Positions 16,985-26,024 of a stretch of 64,000 bases of DNA are shown here, in pieces. The first letter of the stretch is position 1, and every line of letters begins with the position of its first letter. The stretch is from positions 3,844,001 to 3,908,000 of the forward strand of contig NZ_JBDFMM010000001.1 of the NCBI RefSeq assembly GCF_047238265.1, given 5' to 3'. The DNA is from Paenibacillus_F sp047238265. Its GTDB lineage: Bacteria > Bacillota > Bacilli > Paenibacillales > NBRC-103111. The notes beneath the pieces are model-generated. The model was not told the DNA's origin. It saw only the letters and a program-made list of their open reading frames with translations, and ran no database searches. The position numbers were made by a program, and so were the translations under genes.

Positions 16985-17635
16985 ATGTCCAACTCCACAA
17001 CCATCCGCCCCGACTTCAAGGGGTTTGATTCATCCGATTTCGAAACGTTTGCGATTGACGGTCTGGACGAGCGAATGAAAGCGATCCAGGAACGAATTCA
17101 GCCGAAATTCAAAATTCTCGGCGAAACCCTGTGCGAAGATATCGCCCTGCATGCCGGAACCGAAATGCACCTGCATATCGCGAAGCACGCCCGGCGCACC
17201 GTTAACCCGCCCAAAGACACCTGGCTGGCTATCGCCGCCAATAAACGCGGATACAAGCAGCACCCTCACTTCCAGATCGGATTGTTCGACGATCATGTTT
17301 TCCTCTGGTTCGCCCTGATCTACGAGGTGCCCGACAAGAAGGCGATCGCCGGACGGCTTCTCGCGAGCCGGGACGAGCTGTACCGGAGCATCCCGGAGCA
17401 TTATGTATTATCGTTCGATCATATGCAAAAACGGAGCGTGCCCGCAGGCGACCTGACGGCCGAAACGTTCGGCGATGCTCTTGTCCGTTTCCGGGATGTG
17501 AAAAAAGCCGAGTTTCTCGTCGGACGGCATTTTGACCAGCAGGACCCGATTTTGCAAAAGGGCGACGCATTCATCCAAATGGCGAAGGAAACATTCGAAT
17601 CCCTGATGCCTTTCTACCGGACGGCCCGGGGATAA
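16985..17635 (+). CDS. yktB: DUF1054 / UPF0637 family protein (YktB)
   Basis: A 216-residue cytoplasmic protein matching the YktB family: the opening FDSSDFETFAIDGLDERM, the conserved KHARRTVNPPKDTW stretch and the KRGYKQHPHFQIGLFDDH region. Family length is about 210 residues, so it is complete. No biochemical role is established. The start is ATG 16985 after GGGAGG; an earlier in-frame ATG has no ribosome site. It is divergent from the stalk-domain gene, with a likely promoter (TATAGT) in the shared gap. Confidence 0.85.
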   Translation: MSNSTTIRPDFKGFDSSDFETFAIDGLDERMKAIQERIQPKFKILGETLCEDIALHAGTEMHLHIAKHARRTVNPPKDTWLAIAANKRGYKQHPHFQIGLFDDHVFLWFALIYEVPDKKAIAGRLLASRDELYRSIPEHYVLSFDHMQKRSVPAGDLTAETFGDALVRFRDVKKAEFLVGRHFDQQDPILQKGDAFIQMAKETFESLMPFYRTARG

Positions 17636-17787
17636 GCCGCCGGCTGGACGGTCCTATCCCCTATATCGGCAATTCCGCACGAAGTGTGAACCCGCCGGTC
17701 ATTTCAAAAAGAACCGCGGCACGCAAATAATCCGCTCCCGTTTGGGAAATACTAGGAAGGACATCCGATCTAAAGGAGGTTCTTCCT

Positions 17788-18513
17788 ATGTTTTTACAAG
17801 CATCCAAGAAAAAATGGGCCGGTACGCTGGCACTCGCTTTTCTGCTCGGTTCGGTATCCCTCGGCGCCAGACAGGCCGCCGCCTTCGGCTCTCCGGAGGA
17901 ACTGCCCGACGAAGCCGTTCTCGGGCAGCCGACTCCATCCGCGGGCGTGCCCGGACGCCAGGACTCACATAACGCGAAAGACAGCAGCGTCCCCGGTCTT
18001 CCGATTCTTGAGGAAGCCGCTTCTATTCTCGGCACCACCGTCACTTCTTTGAAAGAATCGCTGGAGAAAGGCAAGAGCCTCTCCGACGTGGCCAAAGAAA
18101 AAGGAATCGGCGAGAAGGAGCTGACGGCGAAGCTGCTTGCGATCCGCGATTCGAAGCTCGATCAGGCCGTAAAAGAAGGACGGCTCGATGCCGGGCGCGC
18201 GGCGGCCTTGAAAGAGAGAATGGCCGAGCATCTTAAACGGATGATGCAGGATAAGGCGCTGCTTGAACATCATAACCGTCATCTCCACGGAAAAATGCGT
18301 CACGGCCTCAAGCCCGATCAGGAAAAGCTCGCCCAGGCCATCGGGCTCAGCAAAGATGAGCTCCACCGCGAGCTCCGGCAGGGCAAATCGCTTCAACAGA
18401 TTGCCGAAAGCAGGGGCATTACGAAAAGCCAGCTCATCAGCCGCATCCAGGCCCTGCTCGCTCCCGATCTGGAACAATATGTCGAGCAGCGCGTTCCGGC
18501 GCGGGACTCGTGA
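17788..18513 (+). CDS. Exported helical protein with two related repeats
   Basis: A 241-residue exported protein. A signal peptide (residues 1-32) is followed by a Pro-rich linker and a highly charged helical region. Two related motifs are visible: TSLKESLEKGKSLSDVAKEK with a following (G)IxxxxL(T/I) helix near residue 90, and DELHRELRQGKSLQQIAES near residue 190. The pattern 'GKSLxxIAxxxGI(T/S)KxxL' recurs in uncharacterised Bacillales envelope proteins. ATG 17788 has AAAGGAGG upstream. A strong terminator follows at 18565. Function unknown. Confidence 0.75.
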   Translation: MFLQASKKKWAGTLALAFLLGSVSLGARQAAAFGSPEELPDEAVLGQPTPSAGVPGRQDSHNAKDSSVPGLPILEEAASILGTTVTSLKESLEKGKSLSDVAKEKGIGEKELTAKLLAIRDSKLDQAVKEGRLDAGRAAALKERMAEHLKRMMQDKALLEHHNRHLHGKMRHGLKPDQEKLAQAIGLSKDELHRELRQGKSLQQIAESRGITKSQLISRIQALLAPDLEQYVEQRVPARDS

Positions 18514-18564
18514 CCTTCTGCCCGCCGCGTACGCGGACTGTCCGACCGCTTCAATCCTTACGAT

Positions 18565-18598
18565 AAAAAAGGAGTGCCCCCAGGGGGCACTCCTTTTT
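18565..18598. terminator. Bidirectional rho-independent terminator
   Basis: AAAAAAGGAGTGCCCCC immediately followed by its complement and TTTTT, a near-perfect stem with A/T runs on both sides. It serves the convergent genes ending at 18513 (plus) and 18614 (minus). Confidence 0.9.
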
Positions 18599-18613
18599 GC
18601 GGTTTCACATTTC

Positions 18614-19666
18614 TTAATAGGTCGTCACATTGCCCTTGTACATGTTCCCGGCCGGATTCCTCACATTGCCGTGAGCCTTGGCCTGCGTCCCTTGAGAAGC
18701 GTTAATCACATAGGCGGAAGACTGATCCAGGTTGACCGTATTGCCCGAGAAATCATTGTTCACGCCCCAGCCCGCCACAATCTGGTGAAGCTGAAAAGCG
18801 TCGACGATTATACTGTTCCCGTTCCTCGATCCCGTATTGTTGCGGATTACGGCATTGTTGCCTTTCACGTCGATGAAGCTGTCCGCATAGTTCTCGCCGC
18901 TGATGCCCGTACCGTCGAACACACAGTTCTCGACCAGCGTTCCGCTCGTTCTTTCTTTAATGTCGATATGCTCGGCGGTGACATTGGGACCGATTCGTAC
19001 ACCCCGGATAATCGTATCGTTAACGGTCTGATTGTAGCTGGCTCCTTCGGCGGAACCCACGTAGACGCCTTCCCCGAATCCTTTGTTTACGGTACCTGTG
19101 TCGTGAATATACGAATTTTCGAGAATCCCCCGCGAGCTTCCGTCGCGGAAATGCACGCCTTCGTAACCGATCCCGTACACCTCGACGCCCGAAATCAGCG
19201 TATCGTTCGAATTGTCCAGTATGATGCCTTTCTGTGCGTTCGTAAACTTGAGATTGCGGATCACCCAGTTGTCGCCCGTAATTTTCAGGCAGTAACCGCC
19301 TCCCGCCGAAGTGCCCGATACCACCGCCTGATTGGCCGGGTCCCGGCTTTCAATCGTAATCGGGTTCGCTTTCGTGCCGTTGACGGCCGAGGAAAATGTC
19401 CCCTTGTACGTACCCGGCGCAAGCACGATGCGGTCCCCCGGCAGGGCGTTTTTCAAGGCACTCTGAAGACACGAGACGGTCGAGCACGAAACGGTACGGA
19501 GCGCGGCTGCGGCCTGCTCTTCTATGCCTGCGGCTGCTCGGTCCGCGGATAACCCGGTTTCAAGCGGTACGGCGGCATACAAGGCGGGTGCGAACACGGA
19601 GCCGAGCAGGATGGCGGACAGCAGGCTTTTACGCAGCTTTTTTTGCCGGGCGAACAAAATTTTCAT
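18614..19666 (-). CDS. Secreted right-handed beta-helix (pectate-lyase-like) protein
   Basis: A 350-residue secreted protein. It has a signal peptide (about residues 1-32, cleavage near ALYAA), then a parallel beta-helix. The opening LKNALPGDRIVLAPGTYKG and the repeated 'I.N..I......I.V..N' rungs are typical of PL1/PL9-like and DUF1565 polysaccharide lyases. Two Cys in SCSTVSC may form a disulfide. The catalytic class cannot be fixed by eye. ATG 19666 has AAAGGAGG. A cre-like box lies 36 bases upstream of the start, which fits carbon-catabolite control of a polysaccharide-degrading enzyme. Confidence 0.8.
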   Translation of the reverse strand: MKILFARQKKLRKSLLSAILLGSVFAPALYAAVPLETGLSADRAAAGIEEQAAAALRTVSCSTVSCLQSALKNALPGDRIVLAPGTYKGTFSSAVNGTKANPITIESRDPANQAVVSGTSAGGGYCLKITGDNWVIRNLKFTNAQKGIILDNSNDTLISGVEVYGIGYEGVHFRDGSSRGILENSYIHDTGTVNKGFGEGVYVGSAEGASYNQTVNDTIIRGVRIGPNVTAEHIDIKERTSGTLVENCVFDGTGISGENYADSFIDVKGNNAVIRNNTGSRNGNSIIVDAFQLHQIVAGWGVNNDFSGNTVNLDQSSAYVINASQGTQAKAHGNVRNPAGNMYKGNVTTY

Positions 19667-19701
19667 TACAACAGCCTCCTTTAAAATAAATACATCGAAA
19701 G

Positions 19702-19715
19702 TTTAAGCGCTTTCA
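19702..19715. promoter_or_regulatory. cre-like CcpA operator
   Basis: TGAAAGCGCTTAAA (minus strand) closely matches the catabolite-responsive element TGAAARCGYTTWCA and lies just upstream of the beta-helix protein start at 19666. The match differs mainly at the 3' half (TTAAA for TTWCA). Binding is inferred. Confidence 0.5.
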
Positions 19716-19894
19716 TTTATAATTCGAATAATTTCTTTTATTCACCTCCTTTATCTTCCGGCTGCTTTCAGTATAGCACACCGCTTCGGGAGCACCGGAT
19801 GGGTTTTCTTACGATATTCAAATTTAGTTGCTCCCCTGCAAGACGGAGTATGGCGGAGCATGAATGGAAGATGGGCAGCGAGCTTTGCGTTTAT

Positions 19895-19921
19895 TAAAAA
19901 AGCCCCGCGGCTTACGCGGGA
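19895..19921 (-). terminator. Rho-independent terminator after the MFS gene
   Basis: On the minus strand CCCGCG-loop-CGCGGG followed by GCTTTTTT, 94 bp downstream of the MFS transporter stop at 20015. Confidence 0.75.
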
Positions 19922-20014
19922 CCTTTAGGGAACGGCTCTTTGCCGGCCGTATGCAAACGCCTATGGATTCAGGCAGGCAAACGCACGGGAGTGCAGCAGC
20001 TTTTTACCGCCCGC

Positions 20015-21370
20015 TCATCCGCGGCTCTTCGCCAATATTCTCCACTGGAGCACAAGCAGGAGAAGCAGCACCGAGCCGCTTACCGTGAAGGGCACGGACG
20101 GACCGAACGCATCCCACAGCTTGCCCGAAACGATGGGGCCCACGATCATGCCGAGCCCCTCGATGGTCAGAAAAAAGCCCCAGACGGCGCCTCTCTTCTC
20201 CTTGGGCACACAGGACGCGATAAGCGCGTTCCAGGACGGGATAATAAGCGCGTAGCCGATTCCCAGCAGCCCGACGACGGCGTAAACGGCCGCGAGCTGC
20301 CTGATAAACCCGAGCGCCAGCAGAGCGACCGAGCTGCAAATAAGCCCGGCGGTCAGCAGTCCCTTGATGCCCTTGCGGTCCACGAGCTTTCCGACCGGCA
20401 CGAGCAGGGCCACCGCCGCGCCTCCTCCGAGAATGAGCAGCATGCTGTATTGTCCCGGCGAAAGATGCAGAACTTCACGGGCATAGAGCGTGAGGATGGG
20501 AGTCAGCACTCCGAGCGCAAACGTCTGGATGAACATGGCCGGAAACAGCAGCCGGCTGACGTTCATCTCCTTTAGCGATGCGCGGACTTCCATCATGTAA
20601 AGACGCATGCGCACTCCCAGCGGCTTCTTATCGGCGGCCCGCATGGCAGCCGCGGCAGACGCGCTTCCACCGGCCTTGACGGCCTCCCCGAGGGGATCGG
20701 CGCCCGCTTCCATCGCCGCTCCCGTGGGGAATACCGCCGTAGCCGGAGTGTGCCGGCTCTCTTCCCCGTCTGTGTGAAGCGGCGGTTTGCGCGGCAGAAA
20801 CAGGGCGATCAGCAGCACAACGCTCATGGAAATGAGCAGCAGCCTGTACGCCGGTCCGTAATTCGACCCGTGAATAAAGAAATTGATCACAACAGGCCCG
20901 AGGCCCGTACCGCTGAGCCAGGCCATGTAGACCACGCTCATGATCGTTCCTTTCGCCTTGTCTCCCGCGACCTCGGTCGTTCCCGCTATAACGGCCGGCC
21001 ACAGCGGAGCGGTACCGACGCCCAGCATGGCGCATGCCGCCACCATCCAGGCATGGTGCGTGAAAGTCGCCATGATCAGTACGGAGCTCCCCGAGAGCAG
21101 AATGCCGATCAGCATGGACAGCCGGTAGCCGGCTTTGTCGATCAGCCATCCGACCGGCGTGCGGAACACGTTATCTCCGATATATTGGGCGGCCAGGGAC
21201 CAGCCTACGACGAACGCCGTGGCACCCAGGACCGTTTTCATGTAAACGGGCAGAATCGTCAGAAGAAGCGCCCCTTTTACGAATTCCACCACAAACATAA
21301 TCACCAGCAGCTGTACGACAAAGGGCGCGGCCGCCCCCATCTTGTTTTTCCAACCGGCCAGATTCATCAT
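20015..21370 (-). CDS. MFS transporter
   Basis: A 451-residue major facilitator protein with about 12 membrane helices in two halves, joined by a cytoplasmic loop of about 70 residues (roughly 205-275) rich in Ala/Gly/charged residues. The loop between helices 2 and 3 carries the DKAGYR signature region (GWLIDKAGYRLS), and a second copy, GKLVDRKGIKG, appears in the C-half. This is the drug/sugar efflux class. The substrate cannot be told. Start ATGATG at 21370/21367 with weak AGAGGGG upstream. Divergent from speA. Confidence 0.8.
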   Translation of the reverse strand: MMNLAGWKNKMGAAAPFVVQLLVIMFVVEFVKGALLLTILPVYMKTVLGATAFVVGWSLAAQYIGDNVFRTPVGWLIDKAGYRLSMLIGILLSGSSVLIMATFTHHAWMVAACAMLGVGTAPLWPAVIAGTTEVAGDKAKGTIMSVVYMAWLSGTGLGPVVINFFIHGSNYGPAYRLLLISMSVVLLIALFLPRKPPLHTDGEESRHTPATAVFPTGAAMEAGADPLGEAVKAGGSASAAAAMRAADKKPLGVRMRLYMMEVRASLKEMNVSRLLFPAMFIQTFALGVLTPILTLYAREVLHLSPGQYSMLLILGGGAAVALLVPVGKLVDRKGIKGLLTAGLICSSVALLALGFIRQLAAVYAVVGLLGIGYALIIPSWNALIASCVPKEKRGAVWGFFLTIEGLGMIVGPIVSGKLWDAFGPSVPFTVSGSVLLLLLVLQWRILAKSRG

Positions 21371-21449
21371 GCTATCTCTCGCCCCTCTCTTGCAGCGTTC
21401 TTTTGTTAGGTTTTCCCCGGGATGGACAAACTATTTTCAAAAAATATAC

Positions 21450-21477
21450 TTGCATGCCCGTCCGTTTTTGTTATACT
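21450..21477 (+). promoter_or_regulatory. Promoter of speA
   Basis: TTGCAT, 16-base spacer, TATACT on the plus strand, 75 bases before the speA start. Confidence 0.5.
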
Positions 21478-21552
21478 CTACTTTGTTTGTTCAATCTCGT
21501 GATTCGTATCAGCGATTCGCAGAAATTCCACGCAGAAGGGAAGGGTTGCCGG

Positions 21553-23022
21553 ATGGATCAACATCGCACACCCCTATTCTCGGCCTTGCGCAAGCATGCG
21601 GAGAAAAATCCGATCCAGTTCCATATTCCAGGCCACAAAAAAGGAGTCGGGATGGACCCTGAGTACCGGGAATTTCTCGGCGAAAACGCACTGTCCATCG
21701 ATTTGATCAATATCGCACCGCTGGATGACCTTCACCAGCCCACAGGCGTTATCGAAGAAGCCCAGAAACTCGCTGCGCAGGCTTTCGGCGCGGAGCACAC
21801 CTTCTTCTCCGTCCAGGGCACGAGCGGCGCCATCATGACCATGATCATGTCGGTAGCCGGTCAGGGAGATAAAATCATCGTACCGCGGAATGTGCATAAA
21901 TCCGTAATGGCCGCTATCATTTTCGCCGGAATCAAACCGGTCTTCATCTCGCCCGCCCGTGACGCGAACCTCGGGATCGACCACGGAATTACGACCAAGT
22001 CCGTACGCCGTGCGCTGGAGAAGCACCCGGACGCCAAAGGGGTTCTCGTGATCAACCCGACCTACTACGGCGTATGCACGCACTTGAAGGAGATCGTCGA
22101 CCTCGTTCACAGCTATGACATCCCCGTTCTGGTCGACGAGGCGCATGGAGTGCTTATCCACTTCCATGATAAACTTCCCATGTCCGCAATGGAAGCCGGT
22201 GCGGACATGGCGGCTACGAGCGTACATAAGCTCGGCGGCTCCCTGACCCAAAGCTCCGTGCTCAATGTGCAGGGAAGCCGCGCCAACCCGAAACGCATTC
22301 AAACGATCATGAGTATGATGACGACCACTTCGACGTCTTATATTCTGCTCGCTTCTCTGGATACCGCCCGCCGTCATCTCGCTCTGAACGGCCATGAACT
22401 GGCCGAGCGGACAATCGGGCTCGCGGAATATGCGCGGGGCGAGATCAACAAGATCCCCGGCCTTTATTCATTCGGGGAAGAGATTCTCGGCACGGAAGCC
22501 ACGTACGCTTACGATGCGACCAAGGTGACGATCCATATCCGTCATCTCGGACTGACGGGCTACGACGTCGAGAACTGGCTCAGAGACCGCTATAATATCG
22601 AGGTCGAGATGAGCGACATGTACAATATTCTGTGTCTGGTCACGCCGGGCGACACCGCCGATAACATCGACATGCTTCTCCAGGCGCTGCGCGAATTGTC
22701 CGCCGAGCACTACACCGGCAATGCCGAGGACGATTTGATCGTGATCATCCCGGAAATCCCCCAGCTCTCCCTGATCCCCCGCGACGCCTTCTACGGCGAC
22801 ACGGAAGTCGTTCCGTTCAAGGAGTCGGCGGGAAGAATCATTGCCGAGTTCATTTACGTGTACCCGCCGGGTATTCCGATTTTGCTGCCGGGTGAAGTCA
22901 TCTCGCAGGAAAACATCGATTATATCGTGGAGCACGTGGAAGTCGGGCTTCCGGTAAAAGGACCCGAAGACCGCAGCTGCCAATTCGTCAAAGTCATCGT
23001 GGAAACGCAGCCGATTTTCTAA
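21553..23022 (+). CDS. speA: Arginine decarboxylase (Orn/Lys/Arg decarboxylase class I fold)
   Basis: A 489-residue PLP enzyme that removes CO2 from arginine to give agmatine, the first step of polyamine synthesis in Bacillales. Visible marks are the N-terminal FHIPGHKKG motif, the aspartate/histidine pocket (VDEAHG) and the PLP lysine in TSVHKLGG (Lys226). The length matches B. subtilis SpeA (about 490). The start is ATG 21553 with AAGGGAAGGG upstream; a longer reading has no ribosome site. YaaO-type lysine decarboxylases are close relatives, so substrate assignment is by best family match. Confidence 0.85.
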   Translation: MDQHRTPLFSALRKHAEKNPIQFHIPGHKKGVGMDPEYREFLGENALSIDLINIAPLDDLHQPTGVIEEAQKLAAQAFGAEHTFFSVQGTSGAIMTMIMSVAGQGDKIIVPRNVHKSVMAAIIFAGIKPVFISPARDANLGIDHGITTKSVRRALEKHPDAKGVLVINPTYYGVCTHLKEIVDLVHSYDIPVLVDEAHGVLIHFHDKLPMSAMEAGADMAATSVHKLGGSLTQSSVLNVQGSRANPKRIQTIMSMMTTTSTSYILLASLDTARRHLALNGHELAERTIGLAEYARGEINKIPGLYSFGEEILGTEATYAYDATKVTIHIRHLGLTGYDVENWLRDRYNIEVEMSDMYNILCLVTPGDTADNIDMLLQALRELSAEHYTGNAEDDLIVIIPEIPQLSLIPRDAFYGDTEVVPFKESAGRIIAEFIYVYPPGIPILLPGEVISQENIDYIVEHVEVGLPVKGPEDRSCQFVKVIVETQPIF

Positions 23023-23105
23023 TTTTGCTCCAAACAACGCAAGATTGTCAAAATTGTCCACGGATGCTATGATGTGGGGGATTGCAGTTTTGGAGGTGCC
23101 AAGCA

Positions 23106-23525
23106 ATGAGTCAAAGCGCATTTATCCGTTTTGTCACAGGCTCCACAATGACTTCCCCCACCCTGGACGAACTGAAAGGCCAGCTCGAACATTACCGCGA
23201 GCAGCTTTCCAGAACCGGCAGCCAGTTGAGCTGGGAATACGATTCGGCGGGCTTCCCCTACACGGTGGAAACGAAACCCGAAGGGGAGGGCAGGTGGTTC
23301 TACCTGAAAGGAACCACACCTCGTTACCGCAGCATTGTTCTCGGTGTCGGAAGCGAAACGCGGGAAGACACTCTTCAGCATTACGTCCAGATCGTTCTTC
23401 CGGATACCGCTACCCACGGGGACAAATCCAAAGCCAACGAACTCGGGAAATATTTGGCCCGCCAGTGGAAAGCCCAATTGGACCTGTTCAACGGCCGCAC
23501 CATGTACTTTAATCCCCGCAAATAA
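23106..23525 (+). CDS. Small protein resembling DUF1885
   Basis: A 139-residue soluble protein starting MSQSAFIRF, with mixed alpha/beta pattern. The opening and the FPYTVE segment recall the Bacillaceae DUF1885 family; the assignment is from memory and moderate. ATG 23106 has GGAGG eight bases upstream. It follows speA by 83 bp and is closed by the terminator at 23549, so it may be cotranscribed with speA. No function known. Confidence 0.7.
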   Translation: MSQSAFIRFVTGSTMTSPTLDELKGQLEHYREQLSRTGSQLSWEYDSAGFPYTVETKPEGEGRWFYLKGTTPRYRSIVLGVGSETREDTLQHYVQIVLPDTATHGDKSKANELGKYLARQWKAQLDLFNGRTMYFNPRK

Positions 23526-23548
23526 TGAAACTTAAAAAAGAAATGCAG

Positions 23549-23586
23549 AAATCCCTTCTCCTTATACAGGAAAAGGGATTTTTTAT
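23549..23586. terminator. Rho-independent terminator
   Basis: AAATCCCTT / AAGGGATTT stem followed by TTTTTT on the plus strand; the minus strand also has a downstream T-run. It lies between convergent genes ending at 23525 and 23628. Confidence 0.85.
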
Positions 23587-23627
23587 CGTTCGCACGCATG
23601 CCGTACGTATGTAAGCTCAATACGAAC

Positions 23628-23939
23628 CTATTCGCGGTTTTCTTCCTCGATAATCTGATTGTAGACCGCTACGACGCGCTCCCATTCAGCTTCATCTTCG
23701 ATGTTCACCAGGTAGGCATCATCGTTTTCTTCTTCTATACGGAAGATAACACCGTCTGCTTCGGGATCGTTTCTGTCCAGCAGTACCGCGTACAGCTGAT
23801 CCTGAGAGTCAAACGTGTACACCATGACCATTTCATGCTCTTTGCCTTCTTCGTCCGTTACAATAAACACGCTTTCTTCATGCTCATGGTCGTGATCGTG
23901 TCCGCAGCCGCAATCCTGATCGTGTTTGTGATCGCTCAT
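23628..23939 (-). CDS. DUF1292 family protein (YrzB-like)
   Basis: A 103-residue acidic cytoplasmic protein. The first 20 residues are His/Asp/Cys-rich (HDHDHEHEE, CGCGH) and could bind metal. The rest (VFIVTDEEGKEHEMVMVYTF and following, then VNIEDEAEWERV) matches DUF1292. Family members are often next to the YrrK/MreB-region genes; here it is alone. ATG 23939 with GAGG seven bases upstream. The His/Cys-rich extension is unusual for the family as I know it. Confidence 0.8.
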   Translation of the reverse strand: MSDHKHDQDCGCGHDHDHEHEESVFIVTDEEGKEHEMVMVYTFDSQDQLYAVLLDRNDPEADGVIFRIEEENDDAYLVNIEDEAEWERVVAVYNQIIEEENRE

Positions 23940-24094
23940 TGTAGAACCTCGTTTCGTTTTAAATTTGCATCTTTCGATGGTATCGTATCACGGAAACCGG
24001 AGCAGGTCAAACGCCCGTATTCAGCCGATTTTTCCTTATAAATCCAAGCTTTGCAAAAATATCGGCAGACCGATTCAAAAGGAATCAATTGAGG

Positions 24095-25051
24095 TTAATG
24101 GGAATTACAGGATAAAATCGGTTCAAAAGAATATGCCGACTCTTCGGAAACCGTTTTCTCAAGAAAAGCTATAACACGCCGGGCATATTCTGCCGATTCT
24201 AAATGGTAAGAGCCCACGTGAGGCGCATCTGCCGTCCGCCAGAAATCGAACGCGTCGGGATGGCATCTCCACATCTCTTCGGAAGAAGCTTGAGGGATAG
24301 CCCGGTCGTCGCTGCTGTGTATAAAGAGAACGGGCCTCGGGTAGATCGCTTCAACCGCTTTGACCGCATCGACTCCCTCGGGATCGATTTTGAGCAGAGG
24401 CGGAAATAGCAGCAGGATAAGCGGAGTAAACGGAATGTTCGGCAATCCCGACCATACCGGCAAATTGGTTTTCAAATATTTTTTGAGATGATGAAACGGA
24501 CTGTCCGCCACTACCGCGGCAACCTTCTCATGTTCGGCAGCCGCCAAAAGAGAAGTCGTCGCTCCCATCGAAAACCCGATAAGGCCTATGGCTTCACCGG
24601 AGTACGTCTCCGTTACCCAGTCGATGACGCCCAGCAGATCGTGCTTTTCATAATAGCCCACGGAGGTCATCCTTCCCTGGGAGTTCCCGGAATTACGGAA
24701 GTCGAACATGACCACGCGAAAGCCCGCCGTAACGAGATCCCGTGCTAACGCGAGTGCCGGAAGGCCGCGTTCGAGCCGGTTTCCGGCGTATCCGTGAGAC
24801 ATAACGACAGTCATCGGGTTCTTCCTGACCGCCTTATCCGGAGGAGGAAGATGCCAGCCGCTGAGCAGAATGCCGCCCGTCCGGCTCCCTATCTCCACCT
24901 CTTCGAAAACAAGCCCGTAATTCCGCGGCGAGTCGTCGACAGGCTGTCTTTTCGGATGAGTCAGCTGCCAGCCTACATAAGCGGCAATGCCGACCGAAGC
25001 AAGTAACCCGGCTAAAAGGAGCAAAAGGACGCCCCATACGATCCATATCAA
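24095..25051 (-). CDS. Membrane-anchored alpha/beta hydrolase
   Basis: A 318-residue protein with an N-terminal membrane helix (about residues 1-24) and an alpha/beta hydrolase domain: oxyanion loop SHGYAGN, nucleophile elbow GFSMGA, acid in HSSDDRAIP and His in APHVGSY. It resembles YqkD/YfhR-like serine hydrolases (COG1073). The start is probably TTG at 25051, eight bases after GGAGAG; a GTG at 25060 is too close to that site. Active site probably faces outside the membrane. Substrate unknown. Confidence 0.8.
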   Translation of the reverse strand: MIWIVWGVLLLLLAGLLASVGIAAYVGWQLTHPKRQPVDDSPRNYGLVFEEVEIGSRTGGILLSGWHLPPPDKAVRKNPMTVVMSHGYAGNRLERGLPALALARDLVTAGFRVVMFDFRNSGNSQGRMTSVGYYEKHDLLGVIDWVTETYSGEAIGLIGFSMGATTSLLAAAEHEKVAAVVADSPFHHLKKYLKTNLPVWSGLPNIPFTPLILLLFPPLLKIDPEGVDAVKAVEAIYPRPVLFIHSSDDRAIPQASSEEMWRCHPDAFDFWRTADAPHVGSYHLESAEYARRVIAFLEKTVSEESAYSFEPILSCNSH

Positions 25052-25133
25052 TACGTTCACTCTCCGTACCTATCTAGTTTGCAGCCGCTGTTGTCCGGCT
25101 ATACAAAAATCCGATCATGCAGGAGGAGATCCC

Positions 25134-25307
25134 ATGCTCATGTCCATGAACCGATCACTTGACCTGGAAATCGAATACCTCAAAAGCGTCCTGACTTATA
25201 TGGCCGCGCAATACAAATACGAATTAAATCATCCGCGTGTCGTTGAAGTCAGCCAGCAGCTCGACGGCCTCATCGTGGAACGAATGAAAAAACGGGCCGC
25301 CTCCTAA
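25134..25307 (+). CDS. Spo0E-like sporulation phosphatase peptide
   Basis: A 57-residue peptide with two predicted helices and the Spo0E-family signature VSQQLDGLIV (SxxLD), preceded by LEIEYLKSVL and a loop NHP. Spo0E-type peptides dephosphorylate Spo0A~P and delay sporulation. The start is ATG 25134 after AGGAGGAG; two further ATGs follow in frame. It stands alone between a hydrolase (divergent) and ccdC (convergent). This is direct evidence for a sporulating Bacillales host. Confidence 0.8.
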   Translation: MLMSMNRSLDLEIEYLKSVLTYMAAQYKYELNHPRVVEVSQQLDGLIVERMKKRAAS

Positions 25308-25338
25308 CCTTATTCAGGCCGTGAAGCGGCTCGCCGAC

Positions 25339-25818
25339 TCAGCTGTTCATCAGTTTGCGGTACTGCACGTACATGGCCACCCGCCAAGGAAGCAGCATTC
25401 CGAACGCGAGAATAAAGAATACGGAGGCCGTCTGGTACACCGTTATGTATTCCTCCACGTACGAATGCAGAAATAAACGGATGGCGAGCAGGACGATCAA
25501 GATGATCAAAAACGCTTTGGAACGATGAAGATACACATGATCGCCCTGCTTGGAAAATCCGGATGTCCGGATTAACGGAAGAGCGAACACAACCGCTCCC
25601 ACCGCGAAAGCGATTAACCCCCAAGAGACCGGTATCCGCGTAAACGGAGCGACAAACATAAGAAATCCCGTGCTCATGCCGATGGGCGGCATTAATATTT
25701 TCATCGCGTTTACCGGCCGTTTGGAAGCTTTCATCCGGATGGCGATTACGAGAAGCGCCATGCCGAGCGTTCCGAACAGGGAAATCGCTTGTAAATTCGA
25801 ACCCACTGAGAAAGCCAA
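25339..25818 (-). CDS. ccdC: CcdC-family membrane protein
   Basis: A 159-residue protein with about five membrane helices matching CcdC (DUF1453): helix, basic loop RMKASKRPVNAMKILMPP, a helix containing MSTGFLMF, and the C-terminal YVQYRKLM. CcdC sits in the cytochrome c biogenesis locus of B. subtilis but is not essential there. TTG at 25818 overlaps the edge of an AAGGGGAAGGAG site; a GTG 12 bases later is an alternative. Here it is not next to other ccd genes. Confidence 0.8.
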   Translation of the reverse strand: MAFSVGSNLQAISLFGTLGMALLVIAIRMKASKRPVNAMKILMPPIGMSTGFLMFVAPFTRIPVSWGLIAFAVGAVVFALPLIRTSGFSKQGDHVYLHRSKAFLIILIVLLAIRLFLHSYVEEYITVYQTASVFFILAFGMLLPWRVAMYVQYRKLMNS

Positions 25819-26024
25819 CTCCTTCCCCTTCCTTCCGTCACATAACTGCTTTCTTTCATCCTTTATTATACCACTCCTTCGCTTTGGGAAGAAGCCGTTT
25901 TACTCCAAACTCTCATGGATTCCGCAGATGAAAGCGGTTGAAATCCAACTTTTTCCGTGCTAGAGTGTGGGTAGTACGTTACTCTACAGATCGGAGGCTT
26001 ATTCTGTGAGCTTGCAGACTGCAA

